This document shows, one piece after another, positions 52,520 through 60,447 of a stretch of 64,000 bases of DNA. The stretch is taken from positions 1 to 64,000 of the forward strand of contig CALCXM010000034.1 of NCBI GenBank assembly GCA_937905825.1, read 5' to 3'. Source of the stretch: an uncultured bacterium. GTDB lineage: Bacteria; Planctomycetota; UBA1135; GCA-002686595. Positions within the stretch are counted from its first letter, which is position 1, and each line of letters opens with the position of its first letter. A program made the position numbers and the translations under genes. Under the pieces are notes generated by a model, which was not told the origin of the DNA, searched no databases, and was given only the letters and a program-made list of their open reading frames with translations.

Positions 52520-54208
52520 TCAGCGGCGAGTGTAGAGCCGGTTCTCGACGATCAGGCTGGTCAGGGTTGTGCGGTTGAACGCTTCGTAGGCGTCAGCTTC
52601 CACCCGCACGATCGGGGCCCCGCGCAAGGCGAAGGTTTCGTGCAGGAGCAATGGCAGCCCAGTTGCCTCACCAAACTCCAGCAACAGGCGATGCATGGCG
52701 GGATCCGTTTCCGCCCGCACGACTTGAGGCCACGCGCTTCCATTGGGTGCGACGGCGGAGGGGGCTGCTGACTTGAGTTTGTCCTTGGCGGGAACGCAGA
52801 GTTGAGCCATTTCCAGGGCCGCCTGCGCTCCCGTGGGAAGCTCGAAGTAGTCCGCCGCGTGCTCTTCCGGAACGAGCAAGCGAATCGGAAGGAAGGGCTC
52901 CGCGACTTGGACCGTCTCCTGCAAGGAAGTGCGCGCCTCAGGGGGGCGCGGGTCGCACAGCAGACTGCGATGGCCTTGACTGCGCAGGCCGAGTTCAAAC
53001 TCTGCGCGTACCCAGGCCACCCGTTCGCCGTCGAGCAATTTGGAGAGCAGGGTTTGGTGCGGATCGCTGAGTTCCTGCGCGCCCTCTTCCGGATGGGCTT
53101 CGATGGGCATGCCAAACCATGGGGTGCTTTGCGGGAAGCGTTCCGAGTTCGTCGAGTTCGCGTATTCCACGTACAGGGCGGCGCCCATGGCAGCCCCCGC
53201 GTCGTCGCACTCCGGCGGCACGTAGATCGATTGAAAGGGACCGTCCTTCAAGAGCCGCGAACAAAGGCCGCGGTTGGTGGCGAGTCGGCCACCGAAGCAC
53301 AGGTTCTCGCTTGGCGCGCGCTTGTGCAACTCCCCTGCGAGTTCAAGGCCGCGCAACTCGATCAGCGCTTGCAAGCTCGCGGCCACGTCCGCGTCGCGAC
53401 AGTCCGCTGTCTCGTAGCGCAGGGGGGACGTTCCCAAGCGCGCCGGTCCAAGCAGGGCCTCCAACTTCTCCGTGAACAGCGTCTCGTGATCGAAGTCGTA
53501 GCGAAAGGCTTCCATGTCGATGCTGAAGCTACCCTCGGGCCCGCAGGGCGCAAGCCCTTCGAAAATCTCCAGGTAGCGCGGCGTGCCGTAGCTGGCGAGT
53601 CCTTCCAAGAAGTGATCCTGGGCACCCGGCTCCAGGCCCAGGTACTGGGCGATGGCGGAGACGAAGAGGCCCAAGGAGTGCGGGAAGTGAATCTCTGCGA
53701 GCGTGCTCAGTTGCGTGCCCTTGCCTGCGGACAAACTGCTGGTGGCCCACTCGCCACTGTCGTCAAGCACCAAGACCGCGGCTTCTTCAAAAGGCGAAGC
53801 GTAGTAGGCCGCGGCCGCGTGGGCCATTTGGTGCTCCGTGAAGAAGATGCGATCCGTGTCCGGAAACTCGAGCTCGTCCGCGATTCGGTTCTTCATCCAA
53901 AGCCGATCCCCGAGCCACAGAAACATGTTGCGCGAGAAGGACCGAGCGCTCTTTGGGAAGGCACTTAGTTGAGTCGCCATCACGCGCTCGAACTTGCGCA
54001 GGGGTTTTTCGTAGAACACGATCCCGTCCAGGTCGCGCATCTGCAATCCGCCTTGAGCCAGGCAAGCGCGCGCCGCCCGCGTGGGGAAGGCTTCGTCTTG
54101 CAAGCGCTTGGTGAAGCGATCCTCTTCGATGCAGGCGATCGGTTTGCCGTCGACCACGAGGGCCGCCGCTGAAGCGCGGTGAAAGGCCGAAATTCCTAAC
54201 AGACGCAT
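52520..54208 (-). CDS. Divergent carbamoyltransferase (NodU/CmcH/TobZ family)
   Basis: 562 residues from the ATG at 54208, one base after the ferritin-like gene's stop. The Kae1-like half opens LLGISAFHRASAAALVVDGK and has the metal-binding pair H126/H130 (EHQMAHAAAAYYASPF). DDAGAAMGAAL and LVPEEHAADYF also align. But the family GPRALG is GLRSQG here, GGVALN is GGRLATN, and the C-terminal NTSFN is HETFA. The family transfers carbamoyl from carbamoyl phosphate to a hydroxyl of a natural product or sugar. The altered positions make activity uncertain. A DUF5989-like gene adjoins it. Confidence 0.82.
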   Translation of the reverse strand: MRLLGISAFHRASAAALVVDGKPIACIEEDRFTKRLQDEAFPTRAARACLAQGGLQMRDLDGIVFYEKPLRKFERVMATQLSAFPKSARSFSRNMFLWLGDRLWMKNRIADELEFPDTDRIFFTEHQMAHAAAAYYASPFEEAAVLVLDDSGEWATSSLSAGKGTQLSTLAEIHFPHSLGLFVSAIAQYLGLEPGAQDHFLEGLASYGTPRYLEIFEGLAPCGPEGSFSIDMEAFRYDFDHETLFTEKLEALLGPARLGTSPLRYETADCRDADVAASLQALIELRGLELAGELHKRAPSENLCFGGRLATNRGLCSRLLKDGPFQSIYVPPECDDAGAAMGAALYVEYANSTNSERFPQSTPWFGMPIEAHPEEGAQELSDPHQTLLSKLLDGERVAWVRAEFELGLRSQGHRSLLCDPRPPEARTSLQETVQVAEPFLPIRLLVPEEHAADYFELPTGAQAALEMAQLCVPAKDKLKSAAPSAVAPNGSAWPQVVRAETDPAMHRLLLEFGEATGLPLLLHETFALRGAPIVRVEADAYEAFNRTTLTSLIVENRLYTRR

Positions 54209-54209
54209 G

Positions 54210-54992
54210 CTAGTACTGGCTCGCGACGTTCTTGGCGGGGTCGCGCTCGCCACGCGGTTCTCGCCAGCCTGCGGGCATCTTGCGGCCCTTGGAGATCAGC
54301 CCGATGGGCAGCATGGCCGTCCAGTACATGAGGTACAAAAGCACCCTGCCGAAGCCCCCGGCGGAGCGCACACCGAGGCGCTTCCAACCGCCGAGCACGG
54401 TCGAACGGCGGGCTTCTTTCAGCGCTTTCGCCACCTCCTGTTCCCGGCCTTCCTTGCGCCAGCGCTCCAGGATCTTGCCCGTGTAGGAAATGTGGTACTT
54501 CTCATCGACGGCCAAGCGCTTGAAGAGCTCCGTGGTTTTTGGATCGTCCGTCAAGCAACGCATGTGCAACTCAAAGGTCGCCATGGCCCGTTGCTCCACC
54601 ACGTGGACCATCGCCACGTAAGCCACCTCGCCCATGCTGTCGAAGAGGCTCCCGTCATAGAAACCGTGGCCGTCCACTTCGACTTCCCGTGCACGCAGCA
54701 TGTCCGTGGACTTGTCGGAGAAGTCCTCGCGCAGACCGCCCTCCACTTGGGAGCTGGCACGCAGTTCCGCCGCCCGCGCGCGAAAGAGCTCGCCGTGCAT
54801 CATCTCTTCCTTGCCGTGCCGCACGATGTGATGCAGCAGTTCTGGATCGCTAACGCGCTTGGCCGCGGAGAGCAAGTCGCGGCCCCCGTCGTCTTCGGTC
54901 ATGCCGAAGCTTTCTAGGGTGCGAACCTTGCGGACCGGGTCGTTCCACATGGCGCGATAGCGGGGCATCGCGAAGTAGTCGAATAGCTTCAT
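54210..54992 (-). CDS. Ferritin-like diiron protein with C-terminal hydrophobic segment
   Basis: 260 residues. Helices carry ligand-like motifs EEMMHGELF (E62/E63 and H66) and, after VVEQRAMATFELHM, DEKYHISY, the paired E-x-x-H of ferritin-like diiron proteins. A hydrophobic stretch near the end (VLLYLMYWTAMLPIGLI) may attach it to the membrane. It could be an oxidase, hydroxylase or N-oxygenase for the small molecule that the adjacent carbamoyltransferase modifies. Its stop is one base from the carbamoyltransferase start, so they form one operon. Family assigned by motif. Confidence 0.72.
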   Translation of the reverse strand: MKLFDYFAMPRYRAMWNDPVRKVRTLESFGMTEDDGGRDLLSAAKRVSDPELLHHIVRHGKEEMMHGELFRARAAELRASSQVEGGLREDFSDKSTDMLRAREVEVDGHGFYDGSLFDSMGEVAYVAMVHVVEQRAMATFELHMRCLTDDPKTTELFKRLAVDEKYHISYTGKILERWRKEGREQEVAKALKEARRSTVLGGWKRLGVRSAGGFGRVLLYLMYWTAMLPIGLISKGRKMPAGWREPRGERDPAKNVASQY

Positions 54993-55410
54993 AGGTGGTG
55001 TTCAGCGCGAGCTTGGCTTCCAGATCGTGGCGAAGGTAGGAAGCAAATGAGGAGAGCGTGAGGGAGGCTGGAGCCCTTCCGGGAAGCGAGTTCTACCCGG
55101 TTCGAGGGGAGGATCCCCGAACCAATCTACTCTAAGCCTGAGTGCGCGCAAGGCTGGCACGCGGAGCTCTTGGTTGGGGAACGGGCGTTGGCTTGGCCAG
55201 GGGGCATCCAGGGGGGGCAACGCTGACGGAGAGTTCCAGGAGGCAGAGCCGACAAACAACGTTGAACGGGAACGGCGGAGGGGACATGCAGAGGCGAGTG
55301 CAGAGAGGCAGCGCTGAGCGGCGACGCACAGAGCCTCCCATGCAAACTCAATGGGACTCATTGTGAACTCACAGATTCATCCAGCCGGTAGCAGCAGGTA
55401 GGATGCACGC
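54993..55410. other. Divergent intergenic region with hairpin
   Basis: 418 bases between the ferritin-like gene (leftward) and a GT4 gene (rightward). A 25-nt imperfect hairpin (GGTTCG...CGAACC) lies at 55099-55123. The frames in this stretch are Pro/Ser/Arg-rich and not credible genes. It should contain both promoters. Confidence 0.4.
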
Positions 55411-56574
55411 GTGAGTTTGAGCAAAAGCAATCCAGTCCTGCGAGTCGGTCTCTGCATCGATCGTTGGGATCCCCTGCGCGGGGGCGCTGAGTCGGCCTTG
55501 GCTCAACTCGCCACTTGGCTCGAAGCTCGCGGCCACCGGGTTCTTGTCTTCGCACGGGAACGACCCGATCACGCCCAGGACGCGCCCGGTGAATTCGTGG
55601 CTGTTCGAGCTCGGGGCCTGACGCGTGGGCGCCGCGAACGGAACCTGGGCTGCGCCATGTTGCGTGCAGCCCGTGAGCTGAAATGTGACGTGGTGGTAGG
55701 CGTGCGCCACATGGAAAACGTGGACGTGCTCTGGCCCCACGGGGGCACGCACGTGGAGTCCTTGCGCGCCATGGGCAAGCGCGCGCGCGGCCGCCATCAA
55801 ACCTTCCTCGACATAGAACGGACCGCGATCGACGGGGGCGGAGCGCAGTGCATCGTTTGCGTGTCCGAGCTGATCCGCGAAGAAATGCTGCGGCACTATC
55901 CCGGGTGTGAGGAGCGCTTGGAGGTGATTCCCAACGGCGTGGACTTGGAGCGCTTCCGTGTCGAGGCTCGGCCCCAAGCGCAAAGGGAACTGCGCGAGCT
56001 GGGTGCTTGGGAGGTTGGCACGCCGCTCCTCACTTTTGTTGCACGCAACCCCGAGCTCAAGGGTTTGGACCTTTTGCTGCGTTCTCTCTCGCTGTTGCAA
56101 GAAGAGCCCTGGAAGCTGGTGATCGCGGGGCCCCGGGACACGGGCCCGGTGCAGCGCAAGGTCGCGCAGCACTTGCGAAACACCAGTCGCGTGCTCGTCG
56201 CCGAACACTTGGACAGCTTGACCCTCGCCGCTGGCTCCGACTTGTTGCTCTTGCCCAGCCGCCGAGATCCTTGCCCCTTGGTCGTGCTCGAGGCGCTCGC
56301 TTGCGGGACGCCGGTGCTCGTCAGTGAAGCGGTCGGATCCAAAGACGCCATTCAATCCGAAGCGCATGGCGCGGTGTTCGCCACGGACAGCAGTCCCGAG
56401 GACTTGTCGAAGCAGATTGCAAGGCGCCTGCAAATCTGCGCGGCGGGAGACTTCACCAGGGAAGAGATCGCCAGCGCCGTGGCCCAACGCAGCCTGCCCG
56501 CGTGGTTAGGCGGTATGGAAGCGCTGCTGCTAGCTTTTGCCGCGGGAAAAGGGGTAAGCTCCCGCCATGAATAA
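55411..56574 (+). CDS. GT4-family glycosyltransferase
   Basis: 387 residues from a GTG at 55411; an ATG at 55403 is out of frame and soon stops. The N-terminal RWDPLRGGAESALAQLATWLEARGH is the GT4/WaaG-type GGxE loop. VCVSELIREEML and VIPNGVDLERF come next, and the C-terminal half has FVARNPELKGLDLLL and LPSRRDPCPLVVLEALACGTP (E-x7-E variant). The resemblance is to lipopolysaccharide-core glucosyltransferases (WaaG-like). It overlaps the next lipoprotein gene by eight bases and is opposite in direction to the 49-55 kb cluster. Confidence 0.88.
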   Translation: MSLSKSNPVLRVGLCIDRWDPLRGGAESALAQLATWLEARGHRVLVFARERPDHAQDAPGEFVAVRARGLTRGRRERNLGCAMLRAARELKCDVVVGVRHMENVDVLWPHGGTHVESLRAMGKRARGRHQTFLDIERTAIDGGGAQCIVCVSELIREEMLRHYPGCEERLEVIPNGVDLERFRVEARPQAQRELRELGAWEVGTPLLTFVARNPELKGLDLLLRSLSLLQEEPWKLVIAGPRDTGPVQRKVAQHLRNTSRVLVAEHLDSLTLAAGSDLLLLPSRRDPCPLVVLEALACGTPVLVSEAVGSKDAIQSEAHGAVFATDSSPEDLSKQIARRLQICAAGDFTREEIASAVAQRSLPAWLGGMEALLLAFAAGKGVSSRHE

Positions 56575-56947
56575 TCGGTTCACCTGCCTGCTCTTGTTGT
56601 GCTGCCTGGCGACCCCCTCCTGCTTCATCTCCCGCGGGCGTGTCAATCAGGCCATCGACCAAGAAGCGTACGGTCGTTTGCAGCCGGGGACTTCCTCCGC
56701 GGACGACGTGTTGCGTGAGTTAGGCGCACCGGCCGAGGTGGTTCAACTGGCCAAGCGCACGGCCTGGCGCTACGACTTCACGCAGACCAAGACGGCCGCC
56801 CTGTGGCCCATCATCCTGGTGTTCGTGAACAGCGAGATCCGACAGGACAGGGTCTGGGCCTTCTTCGACGAGCAGGGCGTCTTGACCCACTTGGGCGGCA
56901 CCTTCAAAGCGGACCAGGCTTCTTACTCCATGCCGTGGTCGGATTGA
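56567..56947 (+). CDS. Small lipoprotein, BamE/SmpA-like
   Basis: 126 residues. The signal CLLLLCCLATPSC has a lipobox Cys at about 19. The mature part AYGRLQPGTSSADDVLRELGAPAEVVQL resembles the 'L..G.s..dV...lG.P' helix-turn of SmpA/OmlA/BamE-type proteins, followed by WRYDF and a beta hairpin with WAFFDEQGVLTHLGGTF. Probably an outer-membrane assembly or envelope lipoprotein. It starts inside the end of the GT4 gene. Confidence 0.75.
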   Translation: MNNRFTCLLLLCCLATPSCFISRGRVNQAIDQEAYGRLQPGTSSADDVLRELGAPAEVVQLAKRTAWRYDFTQTKTAALWPIILVFVNSEIRQDRVWAFFDEQGVLTHLGGTFKADQASYSMPWSD

Positions 56948-56979
56948 TCCCCCTTTCGTTGGACCGAGCTTCGCGAAGT

Positions 56980-57438
56980 GTGCGCAGGTCACGGGTCTCC
57001 CTGTGGGCGCCGTTCTTCTGCGCGCTCCTGTGCAGTTCGTGTCTCCAAGTGAAGTGGGAACGGGACATCCTCAATGAAGAGGTCGTGCCGGACCAAGACG
57101 CTTCCCTCGTCGTCGGCACGAGCGACCTGCAGGTTTGCTTGGAAGAAATGGGAGCACCCCTGCTCGTTTGGGAAGAGCCCAACGAACAGGTCGCCTTGGC
57201 CTGGGGTTGGCGTGAGGATTGGTCCTGGGGGATCAACCTCAGCGTGCCCCTGCTCAAGGGCTTCTCGGCCTCGGCGGACTACGCCGACGAGGACCAAGAG
57301 CTGCGCGGATTGGTGCTCGTCTTCGATGCAAGCCACAACCTGACTTCCAAGCGCCGGGGATCTTTGGCGGACCTCACCCAAAATCTCAAGGGCCAGCGGC
57401 CTTCGATGGTGGAGGAGTCGGAAGAGGGGCAGCCCTAA
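56980..57438 (+). CDS. Small lipoprotein
   Basis: 152 residues from a GTG at 56980 (MRRSRVSLWAPFFCALLCSSC); a TTG at 56944 directly after the previous stop is the alternative. The lipobox LCSSC gives a mature N-terminus at Cys. The mature part has DASLVVGTSDLQVCLEEMGAP near its start and LRGLVLVFDASHNL later, a pattern like the SmpA/BamE-type helix-strand seen in the preceding gene, suggesting a distant duplicate. 32 bases separate the two genes, so they are probably co-expressed. Confidence 0.65.
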   Translation: MRRSRVSLWAPFFCALLCSSCLQVKWERDILNEEVVPDQDASLVVGTSDLQVCLEEMGAPLLVWEEPNEQVALAWGWREDWSWGINLSVPLLKGFSASADYADEDQELRGLVLVFDASHNLTSKRRGSLADLTQNLKGQRPSMVEESEEGQP

Positions 57439-57456
57439 CGCAGGGAAGCGAGTTCA

Positions 57457-57981
57457 TTGCAAAGCACAGCGACCCAGGCAGGTGAACGAGGTGCATCCAA
57501 GTGGTGGTGTGCTGGTTGTCTGTTTGGACTTGCCCTTCCAATCGCTTTGTTTTGGTACTGGGAATGGGGGCAGTGGATCGATCGGTCCATCCCTTCGAGT
57601 GTGGTGGGCGCCGGCAACCGGCACTACCTCGATGAGCTGCAGTTTCTGGCGAGCACCAAGGGTGGAGGGCATCCAGGGGAACGCGGGGGGCTCTCCCTAA
57701 GCCAAGCAACGTCACCGGACGGCTGCTACACGCTCTACACGAAGTCGGTGCTCTACAACCATCACAGCTACCTGCGTGAGAACGCAACCGGCGAGATCAC
57801 GCCGCTCCTCTCGATTCAAGAACCGGATGCTTGGTCAGGAAGTGCTCACGGGCACCATTGGTCCGCTGACTCGGGTGCGATCTTCTTTCTTGGTCAGGGA
57901 GTGGTCCACGGTGCGATTGATGTGGCGTTGCCTTTGATCTACTTGGTCCATTCGGGGGAGATGGTGCCAGCTCGCGACTAG
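57457..57981 (+). CDS. Hypothetical protein with one membrane helix
   Basis: 174 residues from a TTG at 57457, 18 bases after the previous stop. A transmembrane helix lies at about 17-38 (WWCAGCLFGLALPIALFWYW). The rest (SQATSPDGCYTLYTKSVLY, HGHHWSADSGAIFFLGQG) has the SPDG / SADSGAIFF rhythm of beta-propeller blades, though only one or two are present. The start codon and the reality of the N-terminus are uncertain; no family recognised. Confidence 0.55.
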   Translation: MQSTATQAGERGASKWWCAGCLFGLALPIALFWYWEWGQWIDRSIPSSVVGAGNRHYLDELQFLASTKGGGHPGERGGLSLSQATSPDGCYTLYTKSVLYNHHSYLRENATGEITPLLSIQEPDAWSGSAHGHHWSADSGAIFFLGQGVVHGAIDVALPLIYLVHSGEMVPARD

Positions 57982-58169
57982 CCGTGCACTCACGCTGGAC
58001 TCGTCATTGATCACGACGTGGGCGAGAGCCAGCCTGGTTCACAAGAACATCGAAGCAGCTCGGGACTCGCCACGGAATCGGAAGCGCTGAATGCCATCGG
58101 CCGCTAGCGCGCGGAATTCACCAAAGTGTCCCTGGCCTCCCCGAATCACTCGATCCGCTGCGGTTCGCC

Positions 58170-59336
58170 CTACAGGCTCGAGTACAAGCGCTTGCTGTCT
58201 TCTTCCGTTTGGGTCATCGCGCCCTGGTAGGCCACAACGGTTTTGCGAGCGCAATTCTCCCAGGTGTAGAGCGCGGCCCGTTCTCGACCGAGGTCCACCA
58301 GTTCGTCGTAGATGTCCCGTTCCGTGAGCAGCTTCTTGGTGGCCAAGTAGATGTCGTCCACGTCCGCAGGCTCGACCATCATGGCGGCGCCCTCGCACAA
58401 TTCCCCGGTGGCGGTCACGTGGCTGGTGACCACGGGCGTGCCGCAGGCCATGGACTCGAGCGGCGGCAAACCGAAGCCTTCGTTGAGGCTCGGGAAGAGC
58501 AACGCCTCCGCTTGGCAGTACAACTGAGTCAGGCGCGCGTCGGAAACATCGCCCACGTACTCGACCCGCTCCTTGGCCGGGGACTTATCGAGCTCGCGCT
58601 CGAAGATCTCCGCTTGCCAGCCACGGGGTCCGGCGATCAGCCAGCGGTGCGGGAAGCCGTCGGCCACCAAGCGTTCGAAGGCCTGCAGGATGCGAACGTG
58701 GTTCTTGCGCGGATCGATGCGCGAGACGGTGAGCAGGTAGGGGTCCTTGGGAGCGGGGAAACCCTCCGCCGGCATGTGGCGCAAGACGTGATCGCACCCC
58801 AGCTCCGCCACCGCGATCTTTGAGGGGTGCGCTCCCAATGCCATGACGATGTCCGCGCCCACGAACTGGCAAGGCACCAAAATACGATCCGCCCGGCGTA
58901 CCTGCTTGAGAGCCACGGCCGTCATGCGTTCTGCTGCTTCGGGATCCATGTAGCCCGCGTCGAGGGTGTAGATCGCGTCGAAGATCGTGACGATCTCTTT
59001 GGCGCGACTGACCGCCAGCAAACTCGGCTGAGTGTGGTGGTAGAGATGGCAGCCGCCCACCAGATCGTCGGCCCCGCGCTTCATCTTCTCCATGACCCAA
59101 GGCAGGACCCGCGAGGGGATGCGCATACGCATCAGGCGTGCCTTGCCTTGCGCGATGCCCAGTTCCGCGTCCGTGAACTTGCGCTTGGCAAAGGTGTAGC
59201 CGAACAGGCCGAGCAGGGGCGACTCGTCCAACTGCAGCATGGCGCGCACGAGTTCGCGGGTGTAGCGACCGATGCCTTCGCGATTGACGAGGGCACTGCG
59301 GTAATCGAGACCGACTTGAAGTTGAACGGGGGGCAC
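58170..59336 (-). CDS. GT4-family glycosyltransferase
   Basis: 388 residues from a GTG at 59336; an in-frame TAG two codons upstream limits the choice. The N-terminal YRSALVNREGIGRYTRELVRAML is the GIGRY loop of mannosyl-type GT4 enzymes. VPCQFVGADIVMALG, LTVSRIDPRKNHVRILQA and FPSLNEGFGLPPLESMACGTP (E-x7-E) complete the signature. It should use a nucleotide sugar in surface-glycan synthesis. It is monocistronic and stands next to the repeat element at 59437, which separates it from the amidoligase operon. Confidence 0.9.
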   Translation of the reverse strand: MPPVQLQVGLDYRSALVNREGIGRYTRELVRAMLQLDESPLLGLFGYTFAKRKFTDAELGIAQGKARLMRMRIPSRVLPWVMEKMKRGADDLVGGCHLYHHTQPSLLAVSRAKEIVTIFDAIYTLDAGYMDPEAAERMTAVALKQVRRADRILVPCQFVGADIVMALGAHPSKIAVAELGCDHVLRHMPAEGFPAPKDPYLLTVSRIDPRKNHVRILQAFERLVADGFPHRWLIAGPRGWQAEIFERELDKSPAKERVEYVGDVSDARLTQLYCQAEALLFPSLNEGFGLPPLESMACGTPVVTSHVTATGELCEGAAMMVEPADVDDIYLATKKLLTERDIYDELVDLGRERAALYTWENCARKTVVAYQGAMTQTEEDSKRLYSSL

Positions 59337-59436
59337 GGGCTAGAAAAGGGCTGGGAGGCTGTCGGTCTGCACGAAAATGGCAAAAGACGGACGGGTAGTC
59401 ATAAAGGAGCACAGGCCGGATCCACTCGACCGCCTC

Positions 59437-59612
59437 CATACGGTATCGCACACCGCGCAGAATTCCGCTTCCGATGAGTGCCGCATCACCTCCCCATGGT
59501 GGGCCGGAAGCCCCGCCTGATTGCCTTTGATGCGGTACTTCTGCGCAGAGCTCTTCCGAGCGGTATGCGATACCGTATGGAAGCGGACTTCTGCGCGGTG
59601 TGCGATACCGTA
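59437..59612. repeat. MITE-like element with 33-bp terminal inverted repeats
   Basis: The 33 bases at 59439-59471 (beginning TACGGTATCGCACACC) match the reverse complement of 59580-59612 at 32 positions. Inside, GATGAGTGCCGCATCA faces TGATGCGGTACTT as a second inverted pair, and CGGTATGCGATACCG (59561-59575) is a further near-palindrome. The whole is about 176 bp with no coding capacity. A partial copy starts at 63898 in the same orientation. The remaining bases to the next gene (59613-59730) show nothing supported. Confidence 0.75.
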
Positions 59613-59730
59613 TTTCTTTCCTGGCTGCTAGGCGACTCGGGCTAGAAACGGTATTTTGCCGTCCGATATGAGGCTGCGCTTTTCGTGGCTCCACTCCCCG
59701 TTCGATGCAACAGATATCCACTAGCGAGCG

Positions 59731-60447
59731 ATGAGTCTCCGGCAAACATGCCTGCTGGATATCGATGTGTTGCCGCAGCCTGACGACATCACCTGCGGCC
59801 CGACCTGTCTCCAGGCCGTGTACGGGTACTGGGGGCATCACGTTGGTTTGGACGAGGCGATCTCCTCGATCGAGCCCTTGCCCGACGGCGGCACGATTGC
59901 CGCGAGCCTGGCGTGCGACGCCCTTCGCAAGGGATTCGCAGCGACGATCTACACCTATAACTTGCTGACCTTTGACCCGACCTGGTTCCCCGACACCAGC
60001 AACCTGGGCGAGCAGCTTGAAAAGCAGAAGCAGGCCAAGAACGACCCAAAGCTCAACCTGGCCACCGACACCTACCGGGAGTTCCTGCGACTCGGTGGGA
60101 CGGTGCAGTACCAACAGCTCAACGCAGAACTCTTGCGCGGGTTGCTGGACGACGGCAAGCCGATCTTGACCGGACTTAGCGCGACCTACCTCTACGAGTG
60201 CGCTCGCGAGCTCAATGATGAGTACGACGATGTGCGCGGCGAACCCAGCGGGCATTTTGTGGTGCTCTGCGGGTACGACCGAAGCAAGGATCTCATCATG
60301 GTTGCGGACCCCCACGAGCACGACCACTATCAATCACGTTTCTACCCGGTCAAGACCGATCGGGTGATCGCTTCCATCCTGTTGGGCATCGTGACTTACG
60401 ACGCCAACCTCCTCATCATTACTCCAAAGGTAGCTAATTCAGAATAG
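59731..60447 (+). CDS. C39-type papain-fold peptidase of amidoligase operon
   Basis: 238 residues. The catalytic Cys is C22 in DDITCGPTCLQAVYGYWG, the C39 peptidase opening. H175 (GEPSGHFVVLCGYD) and D193 (VADPHE) complete a Cys-His-Asp arrangement. There is no transporter domain or membrane helix, so it is a free C39-like enzyme, unlike bacteriocin exporters. It opens a four-gene operon and its TAG shares a base with the GTG of the ATP-grasp gene (TAGTG). It may cleave a peptide or amide product, or transfer an acyl group; no Gly-Gly precursor peptide is seen nearby. Confidence 0.85.
   Translation: MSLRQTCLLDIDVLPQPDDITCGPTCLQAVYGYWGHHVGLDEAISSIEPLPDGGTIAASLACDALRKGFAATIYTYNLLTFDPTWFPDTSNLGEQLEKQKQAKNDPKLNLATDTYREFLRLGGTVQYQQLNAELLRGLLDDGKPILTGLSATYLYECARELNDEYDDVRGEPSGHFVVLCGYDRSKDLIMVADPHEHDHYQSRFYPVKTDRVIASILLGIVTYDANLLIITPKVANSE

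Noticed and set aside
54993-55410. Leftward frames of 70-119 codons
   Set aside because: Three overlapping frames are all open, which is a GC effect; none has a motif or ribosome binding site.
58585-60333. Leftward open frame of about 582 codons spanning the repeat element
   Set aside because: It overlaps the GT4 gene in another frame and the antisense of the C39 gene, and it has no domain or signal.
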